A stretch of 64,000 bases of DNA from positions 1-64,000 of the forward strand of contig NZ_JAAVUX010000007.1 of NCBI RefSeq assembly GCF_018449655.1, read 5' to 3'. Below are positions 25,829 through 33,195 of the stretch, piece by piece. The translations under genes were made by a program, and so were the position numbers. This DNA is from Pseudomonas sp. dw_358 (lineage in GTDB: Bacteria > Pseudomonadota > Gammaproteobacteria > Pseudomonadales > Pseudomonadaceae). Each line of letters opens with the position of its first letter. Position 1 is the stretch's first letter. The notes beneath the pieces were generated by a model. It made no database searches. It was given only the letters and a program-made list of their open reading frames with translations, and had not been told where the DNA came from.

Positions 25829-26281
25829 TCACTCCACTGTTGAAAGCCCCATCCATGGCAGGGCGCGAGGGCGACTGGCAGGTGCCGGGTAGTCGGGTGC
25901 CTTGGGCCATTGACGGACGGTTCGACGCCAGCGCAGCAACTCGGCGAACTGTTCTGCGCTGATATCGGGGGCCTCGCCGAGATCCAGTTGCTCGCGGTAA
26001 TGGGTGACCATCTCTTCAGTGGTTTTGAGGTGGTCCTCGATCCATGCCCGTGCGGCAAGTGCGGGGTCGATGGTCACGACGATATCCTCATCATACGGAT
26101 GGCTTGCACCGCCTGCCTGGACGAAGCACTCGACCTGAGTCCACAACTCTGGATTGTATTCAGGCGTCGCATGACAACGCAGGGCGTTGATCGTAACGAC
26201 GTAGGTACCGTCCGTTTTGCGCGCAATATCCGTGAACTCAAATGGGCTCTCGGTGACCGGTGAAACGCGTTCGGATTTCAT
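25829..26281 (-). CDS. Tail fibre assembly chaperone (Tfa-like)
   Basis: 150 residues. The N-terminal half reads as an Ig-like/small beta domain; the C-terminal DISAEQFAELLRWRRTVRQWPKAPDYPAPASRP with its LRWRR motif and proline-rich end is usual in small tail-assembly chaperones next to fibre genes. It starts inside the end of the fibre gene. Its role is to help fold or attach the fibre. Assignment is by position and the C-terminal motif. Confidence 0.65.
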   Translation of the reverse strand: MKSERVSPVTESPFEFTDIARKTDGTYVVTINALRCHATPEYNPELWTQVECFVQAGGASHPYDEDIVVTIDPALAARAWIEDHLKTTEEMVTHYREQLDLGEAPDISAEQFAELLRWRRTVRQWPKAPDYPAPASRPRALPWMGLSTVE

Positions 26282-27042
26282 CCGCTGAACCTCCAGGCGA
26301 AGCCATAAATCGTGTGGCCCTCGCCAAAGGTGATCACGCTGCCGCCCGGGGCGACTCCGCTTCGACCGACTGCTGCGGCCCCGCTGGAAAAGAACTGCAT
26401 CAGTGAATAGCACCAGGTGCCACCGGGGGGCAGCGTGACGGAAGCGGCGTGATTACCCACGGCGAGGAAGTTGTCGCGTCGATCAACATCGACTTGGCGA
26501 TAGCTTCCCGGTTCGACTCCCTCCGGCTCGGCGATCTGCTCCATGAGTGCGGCAGTCGCGGTCTCGATAGCCTGCGTGACGTGTTCATGAGTCGCCAACA
26601 CCGGCGTGTCATCAATCATCAGCGTGACATTCGCATCACCCGCAATGGCCAGGTTCATCCGCACCACCTGGGTCTTGCCCGTCCCTTCGCTGATGATCGG
26701 CTTATAGCTGGCCGGACAGTTGGCCACGGCGATCAGGTCGCCGTCACTGTCATACAGCGCCAATTCACGAATCCACCAGCCACCCACTGCCGCAGGGATG
26801 ACCAGCTCGGCCCTGATGACTCTGACCCGGGTGGCCGTGATCACCACCTGATTGAGCCGCGCCCGTTAGCGTTCGTTGATCAATGCCGCCTGCCCCGGAG
26901 CGGGAACTGGCTCGCGGCCATTGGCATCGCCCACGCCCATGTGGGTCCACACCCATGGCAGATTCGCTGCAATGGCGGCGGCCTGTTTGCGCTCGCCGAG
27001 CTCGGTCAAAACCGCGACGAAGCGGCTGTCTTGATAAATCAT
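26278..27042 (-). pseudogene. Tail fibre (gpH-like) gene split by in-frame TAA
   Basis: The frame from ATG 27042 (GGAGG 6 bases upstream; MIYQDSRFVAVLTELGERKQ) runs 58 codons to TAA at 26868-26866. It then continues in the same frame (RARLNQVVITATRVRVIRAEL, VGGWWIRELALYDSDGDLIAVANCPASYKP) to 26278. In fibre relatives LINE..RARLN reads through without a stop. Total would be 254 residues, short for a fibre, with a C-terminal collar-like tail. A single change of a Tyr codon to TAA is the simplest cause. The second part alone could start at a GTG (26847) and would lack the baseplate-attaching start. Confidence 0.85.
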
Positions 27043-27116
27043 GCTTGCGCCTCCCTGGGCGGATAGATGTCGATGACTTCGCCTTCGTTGATGCACGCGG
27101 CTATCCAACTGGAGGC
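27043..27116 (-). pseudogene. Remnant of a baseplate gene C-terminus
   Basis: Just before the fibre gene, one frame reads SSWIAACINEGEVIDIYPPRE and ends in a TGA that overlaps the fibre ATG (ATGA). A stop precedes it after about 24 codons. Its place fits the last codons of a tail protein I-type gene, the rest having been lost with the V/W/J/I block. Too short to be sure. Confidence 0.4.
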
Positions 27117-27169
27117 GACCGTTTAAACTCGCAGAGTCAACATCAAAGCCCTCACACCGGGGGTGCATT

Positions 27170-27412
27170 ATGGAATCTGAGATTCTCTCCGACGACGAAT
27201 TGGTCGATATCACTGGCTACAAAGCCCGCGCATGCCAGATCCGCTGGCTGATCGAGCGTCATTGGGTGTTCGTCGAGGGCCGACACAATCGGCCCTTGGT
27301 AGGACGCCACTACACACGAATGAAACTGGGCGCCGTTGTGACTCCTTTGCCCAATCCCTCAAGCGAACCCGCGGCCCCGACCTGGGTCCCGGACTTCTCC
27401 AAGGTCAAGTGA
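27170..27412 (+). CDS. DUF4224-type small protein beside the integrase
   Basis: 80 residues: MESEILSDDELVDITGYKARACQIRWLIERHW, with the DELVDITGYKxxxxQIxWL pattern of DUF4224, commonly encoded just before phage integrases. The N-terminal part looks like a small helix-turn-helix and may act as an excisionase or integrase regulator (inference). It ends directly against the integrase start. Confidence 0.85.
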   Translation: MESEILSDDELVDITGYKARACQIRWLIERHWVFVEGRHNRPLVGRHYTRMKLGAVVTPLPNPSSEPAAPTWVPDFSKVK

Positions 27413-28465
27413 ATGCGCCCCCGCAAGACAGAGAACAGGGACCTGCCGCCGGGTGTATATCGGCGGCGGCGCCCTATGAAGAAGGGCCCCGATTGGGTGG
27501 GCTATTACTATAAGAATGCCCAGGGCAAGGAAATCGCCCTCGGTACCGACTTTGACAAGGCACGCATCAAATGGGCCGAACTGGAGTCCACCAAGATCCC
27601 GGTCGACCTGACCACCATGAAGGGGATCTTCGATCGATATGAGCGAGACATCATCCCGAAGAAGGCTCCGCGTACCCAGCAAGACAACCTGGGGGAACTG
27701 CGCCAGCTACGACCCCTGTTTGACGGGGCGCCAATAGACTCGATCACCCCCTCCATGATCGCCCGCTACCGTGACGCAAGATCAGCCAAGGTCCGCGCCA
27801 ACCGTGAGATCGCTCTGCTCTCTCATGTATTCAACCTGGCAAGGGAGTGGGGGCTGACGGAAAAGGAAAATCCGTGCCAAGGCGTGCGCAAGAACAAGGA
27901 AACGCCTCGAGACTACTACGCAAATGATTCCGTGTGGGAGGCCGTCTACAAGACTGCCAAAGGTGGCCTGCGCGACGCGATGGACCTGGCCTACCTCACA
28001 GGCCAGCGGCCCGCCGACGTCCTCAGCATGCGCCAGGACGATATCCAGGGCGGCTACCTACTGGTCCAACAGGACAAGACCACCAAGCGGCTTCGCATCC
28101 AGTTGACCACGAAAGGCACGTCGAACCGCCTGGGGCGGTTGATCGAAGAGATGGTCAGCCGAAACACGCAGCGCCTCTCGAACCACCTTGTCGTCACTGA
28201 CCGAGGACGGCGCATGACGAAGCCCATGCTGAGAGTACGCTGGGACGAAGCGCGCGATTGTGCGAGGGCAGCCGCCCTGGAGGCAGGCGATTCGACGCTG
28301 GCGGTGAGGATCGCCCAATTCCAGTTCCGCGATATCCGCCCAAAGGCAGCCTCCGAAATCAAGGACATTGAGGATGCCAGCGCCCTACTCGGGCACTCAA
28401 AAGGGGAAATCACGAAGCGGGTGTATCGCCGTATTGGCGCCGTCGCCAAGCCCTCAAAAGAGTGA
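27413..28465 (+). CDS. int: Tyrosine-recombinase phage integrase
   Basis: 350 residues. An N-terminal arm-binding region (PGVYRRRRPMKKGPDWVGYYYK), a core SAM-like domain, then the catalytic domain: Arg in LTGQRPADVL, box II FRDIRPKAAS (Arg in place of the usual first His, as in many relatives) and GHSKGEITKRVYRR with the tyrosine nucleophile. It integrates the element into the tRNA-Ser 3' end. Only about 110 bases separate it from the tRNA, the usual position. Confidence 0.94.
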   Translation: MRPRKTENRDLPPGVYRRRRPMKKGPDWVGYYYKNAQGKEIALGTDFDKARIKWAELESTKIPVDLTTMKGIFDRYERDIIPKKAPRTQQDNLGELRQLRPLFDGAPIDSITPSMIARYRDARSAKVRANREIALLSHVFNLAREWGLTEKENPCQGVRKNKETPRDYYANDSVWEAVYKTAKGGLRDAMDLAYLTGQRPADVLSMRQDDIQGGYLLVQQDKTTKRLRIQLTTKGTSNRLGRLIEEMVSRNTQRLSNHLVVTDRGRRMTKPMLRVRWDEARDCARAAALEAGDSTLAVRIAQFQFRDIRPKAASEIKDIEDASALLGHSKGEITKRVYRRIGAVAKPSKE

Positions 28466-28502
28466 AGTTTCGGAAATGATGCTCAATAGTTTCGGAAATG
28501 AT
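28466..28502. repeat. Pair of 15-bp direct repeats, likely integrase arm sites
   Basis: AGTTTCGGAAATGAT occurs perfectly at 28466-28480 and 28488-28502, a 22-base period (two helical turns), between the integrase and attR. Similar sequences are near the left end. The spacing and place fit arm-type binding sites for the integrase. Confidence 0.6.
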
Positions 28503-28534
28503 CTACGCCGGCGGCCTGAATCACCAAACCCCGG

Positions 28535-28638
28535 AAACGAAAAAGCCCTGACTAATCAGGGCCTTATCCAATAGGTGGCGGGGAACTAGGGATTCGAACC
28601 CTAGAAACGCTATTAACGTTCGCCGGTTTTCAAGACCG
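28535..28638. repeat. attR direct repeat
   Basis: Partner of 14358-14461; identical over 28575-28638. It spans the tRNA-Ser 3' half and the terminator hairpin downstream of the tRNA. Confidence 0.93.
28540..28562 (-). terminator. tRNA-Ser terminator
   Basis: On the minus strand, GCCCTGATTAGTCAGGGC followed by TTTTTCG, just after the tRNA-Ser 3' end. A copy with small changes is in attL (about 14363-14385). Confidence 0.8.
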
Positions 28639-28666
28639 GTGCATTCAACCACTCTGCCAATTCCCC
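28576..28666 (-). tRNA. tRNA-Ser (anticodon UGA)
   Basis: 91 bases including the encoded CCA. The anticodon arm reads CCGGTCTTGAAAACCGG with anticodon TGA, a long variable arm follows (as in class II tRNAs), then GGTTCGAATCC in the T arm and a 7-bp acceptor stem starting GGGGAAT. It reads UCA/UCG-type serine codons. Its 3' half serves as the attachment site of the prophage and has been restored by the element's copy. Confidence 0.95.
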
Positions 28667-28893
28667 GGATGCTGATCGGTGCGGTGTGCCTTCAAGGCCG
28701 CTGCCACGCCTCCAGATTTGCTGCGGGCGCCATGATACCGGAATGTCACACCCTGTCAAACTCTTGCGCTGGCTGCTTTTGACTCGTCTGGTATGATTCT
28801 GCTTCTAAACATTTCAACACGAGATTTTCTCGTACGAAACCTGCTACAACAGTCACCAGCGTTACCATTACCGCACCATTAGGAGTGTCCGCC

Positions 28894-29568
28894 ATGCGCG
28901 AACAGGATTATGCAGTCAATAACGGCTCGCAGGCACAGCAGCTGGAAGTTAGCCGCGTCCTGCGCAATACCTACGGCCTGCTGGCCCTTACCTTGGCCTT
29001 CAGCGGCCTGACAGCTTATGTCTCCCAGCAGATGCACGTGGGCTACCCCAACATTTTCGTGGTCCTGATCGGGTTCTACGGGCTGTTCTTCCTGACCAAC
29101 AAACTGCGCGACTCCGCGTGGGGACTGGTGTCGGCATTCGCCCTGACCGGTTTCATGGGTTACCTGCTGGGCCCTATCCTCAACCGCTACCTGGGAATGC
29201 AGGGCGGTGCCGAGGTCGTGAGTTCGGCCTTCGCCATGACAGCCCTGGTATTTGGTGGTCTGTCGGCCTATGTACTGATCACCCGCAAGGACATGAGTTT
29301 CCTCGGTGGCTTTATCACCGTCGGCTTCTTTGTTTTGCTGGGAGCAACGTTGGCCAGCATGTTCTTCCAGATCAGCGGCCTGCAACTGGCGATCAGCGCG
29401 GGTTTCGTGCTGTTCTCGTCGGTGTGCATCCTGTTCCAGACCAGCGCGATCGTGCAGGGTGGCGAACGCAACTACATCATGGCGACCATCAGCCTGTACG
29501 TGTCGATCTACAATTTGTTCATCAGCCTGTTGCAGATCTTCGGCATCATGGGCGGCCGAGACGACTAA
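28894..29568 (+). CDS. Bax inhibitor-1/YccA family membrane protein
   Basis: 224 residues with about seven hydrophobic helices. The start LEVSRVLRNTYGLLALTLAFSGLTAYVSQQM and the end ASLYVSIYNLFISLLQIFGIMGGRDD match bacterial BI-1/YccA proteins, which modulate FtsH or leak calcium in relatives. The ATG at 28894 follows GGAG by 8 bases. It is flanked by tRNA-Ser upstream and a strong terminator downstream, so it is a single-gene unit. Confidence 0.92.
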   Translation: MREQDYAVNNGSQAQQLEVSRVLRNTYGLLALTLAFSGLTAYVSQQMHVGYPNIFVVLIGFYGLFFLTNKLRDSAWGLVSAFALTGFMGYLLGPILNRYLGMQGGAEVVSSAFAMTALVFGGLSAYVLITRKDMSFLGGFITVGFFVLLGATLASMFFQISGLQLAISAGFVLFSSVCILFQTSAIVQGGERNYIMATISLYVSIYNLFISLLQIFGIMGGRDD

Positions 29569-29593
29569 GACTTTCAGTCTCTCCCCACCACAG

Positions 29594-29620
29594 AAAGCCC
29601 GCTGAAATGCGGGCTTTTTT
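29594..29620 (+). terminator. Rho-independent terminator
   Basis: AAAGCCCGCTGAAATGCGGGCTTTTTT, a 9-bp stem and T-run 25 bases after the Bax-inhibitor gene. Confidence 0.9.
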
Positions 29621-29706
29621 GTTGTTCTGCGTCGCGTTGACGCCTTGGCGGGCTTTTTTAGCGTTCAGGCCTTATCATTCTGCTCAGATTCATCTCAGAG
29701 CCGTCC

Positions 29707-30099
29707 ATGAAATTCGCGATTGCTGTTTTTGCTCCTGCTCATGCCCCTGCCTCACGGCGGGCATTGCTGTTTGCCCAGGCGGTTCTGAACGCCGGGCACG
29801 AAATCGTCCGCCTGTTTTTCTATCAGGACGGCGTGCACAGCGCGTCCAGCAATATCGTGGCGCCCCAGGACGAGCAGGATATCGCCGGGCAATGGCGGGC
29901 GCTGGTCAGCGTCAACGGTCTGGATGCCGTGGTCTGCATCGCTGCTGCGCTGCGCCGTGGCGTCCTGGACGACAAGGAGGTCGCACGCCACAGTCGCAAC
30001 GGAGCCAACCTGCAGGCTCCATGGGAGCTGTCGGGGCTGGGTCAGTTGCACGAAGCGGCTCAAACCGCCGATCGCCTTGTCAGCTTTGGAGGTGCTTGA
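29707..30099 (+). CDS. tusD: Sulfurtransferase TusD
   Basis: 130 residues of the DsrE fold. The catalytic cysteine is Cys77 (DAVVCIAAALRRG), matching Cys78 in E. coli TusD. It takes a persulfide from TusA and passes it to TusE in the relay that supplies sulfur for 2-thiolation of tRNA wobble uridine. Its stop overlaps the tusC start (TGATG); tusC, tusB and tusE follow, all overlapping. The final enzyme, MnmA, is encoded at 49608. Confidence 0.93.
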   Translation: MKFAIAVFAPAHAPASRRALLFAQAVLNAGHEIVRLFFYQDGVHSASSNIVAPQDEQDIAGQWRALVSVNGLDAVVCIAAALRRGVLDDKEVARHSRNGANLQAPWELSGLGQLHEAAQTADRLVSFGGA

Positions 30100-30458
30100 T
30101 GGCAAAGTCCCTGTTGATTGTCAGCCGTCAGGCGCCCTGGACAGGTCCGGGTGCCCGTGAAGCGCTGGACATTGCCTTGGCAGGAGGCGCTTACGACCTG
30201 CCGCTGGCCATGCTGTTTCTGGACGATGGGGTGTTCCAGCTCGCGTCTTCGCAGCAACCGGTGCAGTTGCAGCAAAAGGACCTGGGTGCCAACCTGAACG
30301 CCCTGCCGATGTTTGGCGTTGAAGACCTGTACGTGTGCGTCAGCAGCCTGGTCGAACGCGGCCTGTCGACCGAGGGTCTGACGCTGCCGGTGCGGGCGTT
30401 GCAAGCCGCCGAACTGACCGGACTTTTCGACCGATTCGACCATGTGATCACGCTCTGA
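30099..30458 (+). CDS. tusC: Sulfur relay protein TusC
   Basis: 119 residues with the DsrE/DsrF fold: SLLIVSRQAPWTGPGAREALDIALAGGAYDLPLAMLFLDDGVFQL. TusC is a structural member of the TusBCD hexamer. It overlaps tusD and tusB by the usual stop/start bases, so the complex is translated as a coupled set. Confidence 0.92.
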   Translation: MAKSLLIVSRQAPWTGPGAREALDIALAGGAYDLPLAMLFLDDGVFQLASSQQPVQLQQKDLGANLNALPMFGVEDLYVCVSSLVERGLSTEGLTLPVRALQAAELTGLFDRFDHVITL

Positions 30459-30751
30459 TGACGACCCTGCACGTACTGTCCCACTCCCCCTTCGCCGACA
30501 CGCGCCTGACCAGCTGCTTGCGCCTCCTGGGCGCGAGTGATGGCCTGTTGCTCAGCGGCGATGCGGTGTATGCCTTGCAGCCCGGCAGCGCGCCACGGGC
30601 GGCACTGGAGCAACAAAAGCCGCGCCTGTATGCCTTGCAGGAAGACTTGCAGGCACGGGGGCTGCGCGCCGATAGCAGCGTCACACCGCTGGACTACCCA
30701 GCCTTCGTCCAGCTGACGCTGCAATACGACAAGGTCAACACCTGGCTATGA
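30458..30751 (+). CDS. tusB: Sulfur relay protein TusB
   Basis: 97 residues: TLHVLSHSPFADTRLTSCLRLLGASDGLLLSGDAVYAL is the DsrH/TusB pattern. It completes the TusBCD hexamer. The start ATG overlaps the tusC stop (TGATG), and the tusE ATG overlaps its end. Confidence 0.92.
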   Translation: MTTLHVLSHSPFADTRLTSCLRLLGASDGLLLSGDAVYALQPGSAPRAALEQQKPRLYALQEDLQARGLRADSSVTPLDYPAFVQLTLQYDKVNTWL

Positions 30752-31083
30752 GCGAGCTGACGATCGATTCACGCGCCATCGCCTTGGACAAGGACGGCTT
30801 TCTGGTCGAACTGAATGACTGGAGCCCGGCCGTGGCCCAGGCCCTGGCCGAGCGCGAGGGCCTGGCGCTGGATGCCGGGCACTGGGAAGTGATCGAGTTG
30901 TTGCGCCAGTTCTACGGCGAGTTCCAGCTGTCGCCGGCCACTCGCCCCTTGATCAAATACACCGCACTCAAGCTGGGTCCCGACAAGGGCAACAGCCTGC
31001 ACCTGAACCGCCTGTTCAACGGCACTCCCGCCAAACTCGCCGCCAAACTGGCGGGCCTGCCCAAGCCGACAAATTGCATATGA
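30748..31083 (+). CDS. tusE: Sulfur relay protein TusE (DsrC family)
   Basis: 111 residues ending LPKPTNCI; the penultimate Cys is the sulfur-accepting residue of DsrC/TusE. HWEVIELLRQFYGEFQLSPATRPLIKY is the conserved core. It takes persulfide from TusD and delivers it to MnmA. It is the last gene of tusDCBE and its stop overlaps the ybiB-like start (ATGA). Confidence 0.94.
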   Translation: MSELTIDSRAIALDKDGFLVELNDWSPAVAQALAEREGLALDAGHWEVIELLRQFYGEFQLSPATRPLIKYTALKLGPDKGNSLHLNRLFNGTPAKLAAKLAGLPKPTNCI

Positions 31084-32075
31084 CTGATATCGCCCCGCTG
31101 ATGCTGGAAACACCGGCCGAACATCCTTTCGCGGTGTTCGTGCGCATTCTCGGCAAAGGCAAGCGCGGCGCGCGCAGTCTGACCCGCGAGGAGGCCGGCG
31201 CGGCCATGGGCATGCTGCTGGACGGCAAGGTCGAGCAGACGCAGCTGGGTGCCTTCCTGATGTTGCTGAGGCACAAGGAAGAAAGCGCCGAGGAGCTGGC
31301 CGGCTTCACCGATGCCCTGCGCGCTCGTGTCCAGCCGCCGAGTCTGGGGGTGGACATCGACTGGCCCAGCTATGCCGGCAAGAAGCGTCACCTGCCCTGG
31401 TACCTGCTGGCCGCCAAGTGCCTGGCGGCCAATGGCTGGCGGATCTTCATGCACGGGGGTGGTGCCCATACAGCTGGGCGTCTGTACACCGAACAACTGC
31501 TGGAGACCCTGGAAGTTCCGCTGTGCCGCGACTGGGCCAGTGTGGAGACGGCCATGGAGGCGGGCCTGCCGGCCTTCATGCCCTTGGCCGACTGGTCGCC
31601 GGCATTGCAACACATGATCGATTTGCGCAATGTCCTGGGCCTGCGCTCGCCGATCCACTCGCTGGCGCGCCTGCTCAACCCGCTGAGAGCGAAGCTCGGC
31701 TTGCAGAGCATCTTTCATCCGGGTTACCAGGCCGTGCACCGCGATGCCAGCGGGCTGCTGGGGGACAACGTCATCGTGATCAAAGGTGACGGCGGCGAAG
31801 TCGAAATCAATCCGGACACCATCAGCCATCTCTACGGTACCCGCGAGCACGAGGCGTGGGACGAAGAGTGGCCTGCGCTGGCCGAACAACGCCATGTCAA
31901 GCCCGCCACCCTGGACCCGACGCATTTGCTGGCTGTATGGCACGGCACCCAGACCGACAGCTACGGCGAAAAAGCCGTGGTAGCCACCATCGCCCTTGCC
32001 CTGCGTGGCCTGGGCCAGACCCGCGAACAAGCGTTCGACACCGCTCTGCACTATTGGGCGTCACGCACGGTCTGA
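31080..32075 (+). CDS. YbiB-like, TrpD2-type nucleic acid-binding protein
   Basis: 331 residues with the glycosyltransferase family 3/anthranilate phosphoribosyltransferase fold: TREEAGAAMGMLLDGKVEQTQLGAFLMLLRHKEESAEELAGFTDALR at the start, then MHGGGAHTAGRLYTEQLLETL. The usual catalytic GTGGD of TrpD is changed, as in YbiB/TrpD2 proteins, which bind DNA or RNA. The exact role is unknown. It is coupled to tusE by ATGA, so it belongs to the same transcript. Confidence 0.85.
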   Translation: MTDIAPLMLETPAEHPFAVFVRILGKGKRGARSLTREEAGAAMGMLLDGKVEQTQLGAFLMLLRHKEESAEELAGFTDALRARVQPPSLGVDIDWPSYAGKKRHLPWYLLAAKCLAANGWRIFMHGGGAHTAGRLYTEQLLETLEVPLCRDWASVETAMEAGLPAFMPLADWSPALQHMIDLRNVLGLRSPIHSLARLLNPLRAKLGLQSIFHPGYQAVHRDASGLLGDNVIVIKGDGGEVEINPDTISHLYGTREHEAWDEEWPALAEQRHVKPATLDPTHLLAVWHGTQTDSYGEKAVVATIALALRGLGQTREQAFDTALHYWASRTV

Positions 32076-32114
32076 TACAGACTACGAAACACATTTGATA
32101 CGGGGCAGTTGCAC

Positions 32115-33089
32115 ATGGGTTTGCTGATCGACGGGCGCTGGCATGACCAGTGGTATGAAAGCAGCAAGGACGGCGCCTTCCAGCGTGAAGCGGCCCGGCA
32201 TCGCAACTGGGTCACTGCCGATGGCGCCCCAGGCCCCAGTGGCGAGGGCGGCTTTGCCGCCGAAGCCGGCCGTTATCACCTATACGTGTCGCTGGCCTGC
32301 CCTTGGGCGCACCGCACTTTGATCATGCGTCAGCTCAAGGGGCTGGAGGGTCTGATCGACGTGTCCGTCGTGGCGTGGCTGATGCGTGAAGATGGCTGGA
32401 CTTTCGACAAAACCCACGGTTCCACCGGGGATGCCTTGGGCCAATTACAGTTTTTGCACCAACTGTATACGCGGGAGAAGCCCGACTTCAGTGGCCGAGT
32501 TACTGTGCCAGTGCTGTGGGACACCCATCGCCAGCGCATCGTCAGCAATGAGTCCTCGGAAATCATCCGCATGTTCGACAGCGCCTTTGATGGCCTGACC
32601 GGCAATACGCTGGATTTTTACCCTCCAGCCCTGCGCTCACGCATCGATGAGCTGAACGACGCGATCTATCCCGCCGTGAACAACGGCGTGTACCGTGCCG
32701 GGTTTGCTACCCAACAGGCCGCCTACGAAAAGGCATTCGACGAGGTCTTCGCCGAGCTCGACAAGCTCGAAGCCCTGCTCGGGGAGAATCGCTACCTGGC
32801 GGGCGAGCAGATGACCGAAGCCGATATTCGCCTGTTCACCACCATTGTGCGTTTCGACGCCGTCTACCACGGGCACTTCAAGTGCAACCTGCGGCGCATC
32901 GTCGATTACCCTAATCTGTCGGGTTGGTCACGGGAGATGTATCAGTGGCCGGGGGTGGCTGAGACCGTGAACTTCGAACACATCAAGCATCACTATTACA
33001 TGAGCCATGTGACCATCAACCCGAATGGGCTGGTACCAAAGGGGCCGCAGCTGGATTTCGAAGCGCCCCATGGACGTGACGCGCTATAA
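32115..33089 (+). CDS. yqjG: Glutathionyl-hydroquinone reductase (Xi-class GST, YqjG-like)
   Basis: 324 residues. GRYHLYVSLACPWAHRTLIMRQLKGLE contains the active-site CPW of Xi-class GSTs, and ADIRLFTTIVRFDAVYHGHFKCNLRRI is the C-terminal helical domain. The enzyme reduces glutathionyl-hydroquinones. It is transcribed with, or shortly after, the ybiB-like gene (39-base gap). A REP-like element follows. Confidence 0.93.
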   Translation: MGLLIDGRWHDQWYESSKDGAFQREAARHRNWVTADGAPGPSGEGGFAAEAGRYHLYVSLACPWAHRTLIMRQLKGLEGLIDVSVVAWLMREDGWTFDKTHGSTGDALGQLQFLHQLYTREKPDFSGRVTVPVLWDTHRQRIVSNESSEIIRMFDSAFDGLTGNTLDFYPPALRSRIDELNDAIYPAVNNGVYRAGFATQQAAYEKAFDEVFAELDKLEALLGENRYLAGEQMTEADIRLFTTIVRFDAVYHGHFKCNLRRIVDYPNLSGWSREMYQWPGVAETVNFEHIKHHYYMSHVTINPNGLVPKGPQLDFEAPHGRDAL

Positions 33090-33110
33090 CCCCAGGCCCC
33101 TGGTCAATCT

Positions 33111-33190
33111 GCAGGACCGGGCCTGCTCGGAAAAAGCGCCGACCCGTCAGCGGGCGCTGGGGCTTCCTTCCCAAGCAAGCTCGGTCCTGC
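33111..33190. repeat. REP-like imperfect palindrome
   Basis: 20-base arms at 33111-33130 and 33171-33190 (GCAGGACCG...CTGCT and complement), with three mismatches and a second small stem inside. It is of the same family as 5-60 and 3083-3120, between two convergent genes. Confidence 0.7.
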
Positions 33191-33195
33191 GCACC

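Larger units (their letters stand above)
14358..28638. mobile_element. Defective P2/R-pyocin-type prophage in tRNA-Ser
   Basis: A roughly 14.2 kb element lies between direct repeats whose 64-base cores (14398-14461 and 28575-28638) are identical. The right copy is inside the intact tRNA-Ser(UGA); the left copy is a displaced tRNA 3' half. A tyrosine integrase sits beside the tRNA. Minus-strand genes follow R-pyocin/P2 tail order: fibre, fibre chaperone, sheath, tube, E/E', tape measure, U, X, D, endolysin, spanins. Capsid, terminase, portal and baseplate V/W/J/I genes are absent. The fibre and tape-measure genes are broken, so no working phage or tailocin is expected. Confidence 0.92.

Noticed and set aside
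32109..32114. Upstream TTG as start of the glutathionyl-hydroquinone reductase
   Set aside because: The ATG two codons later gives the family's N-terminus.
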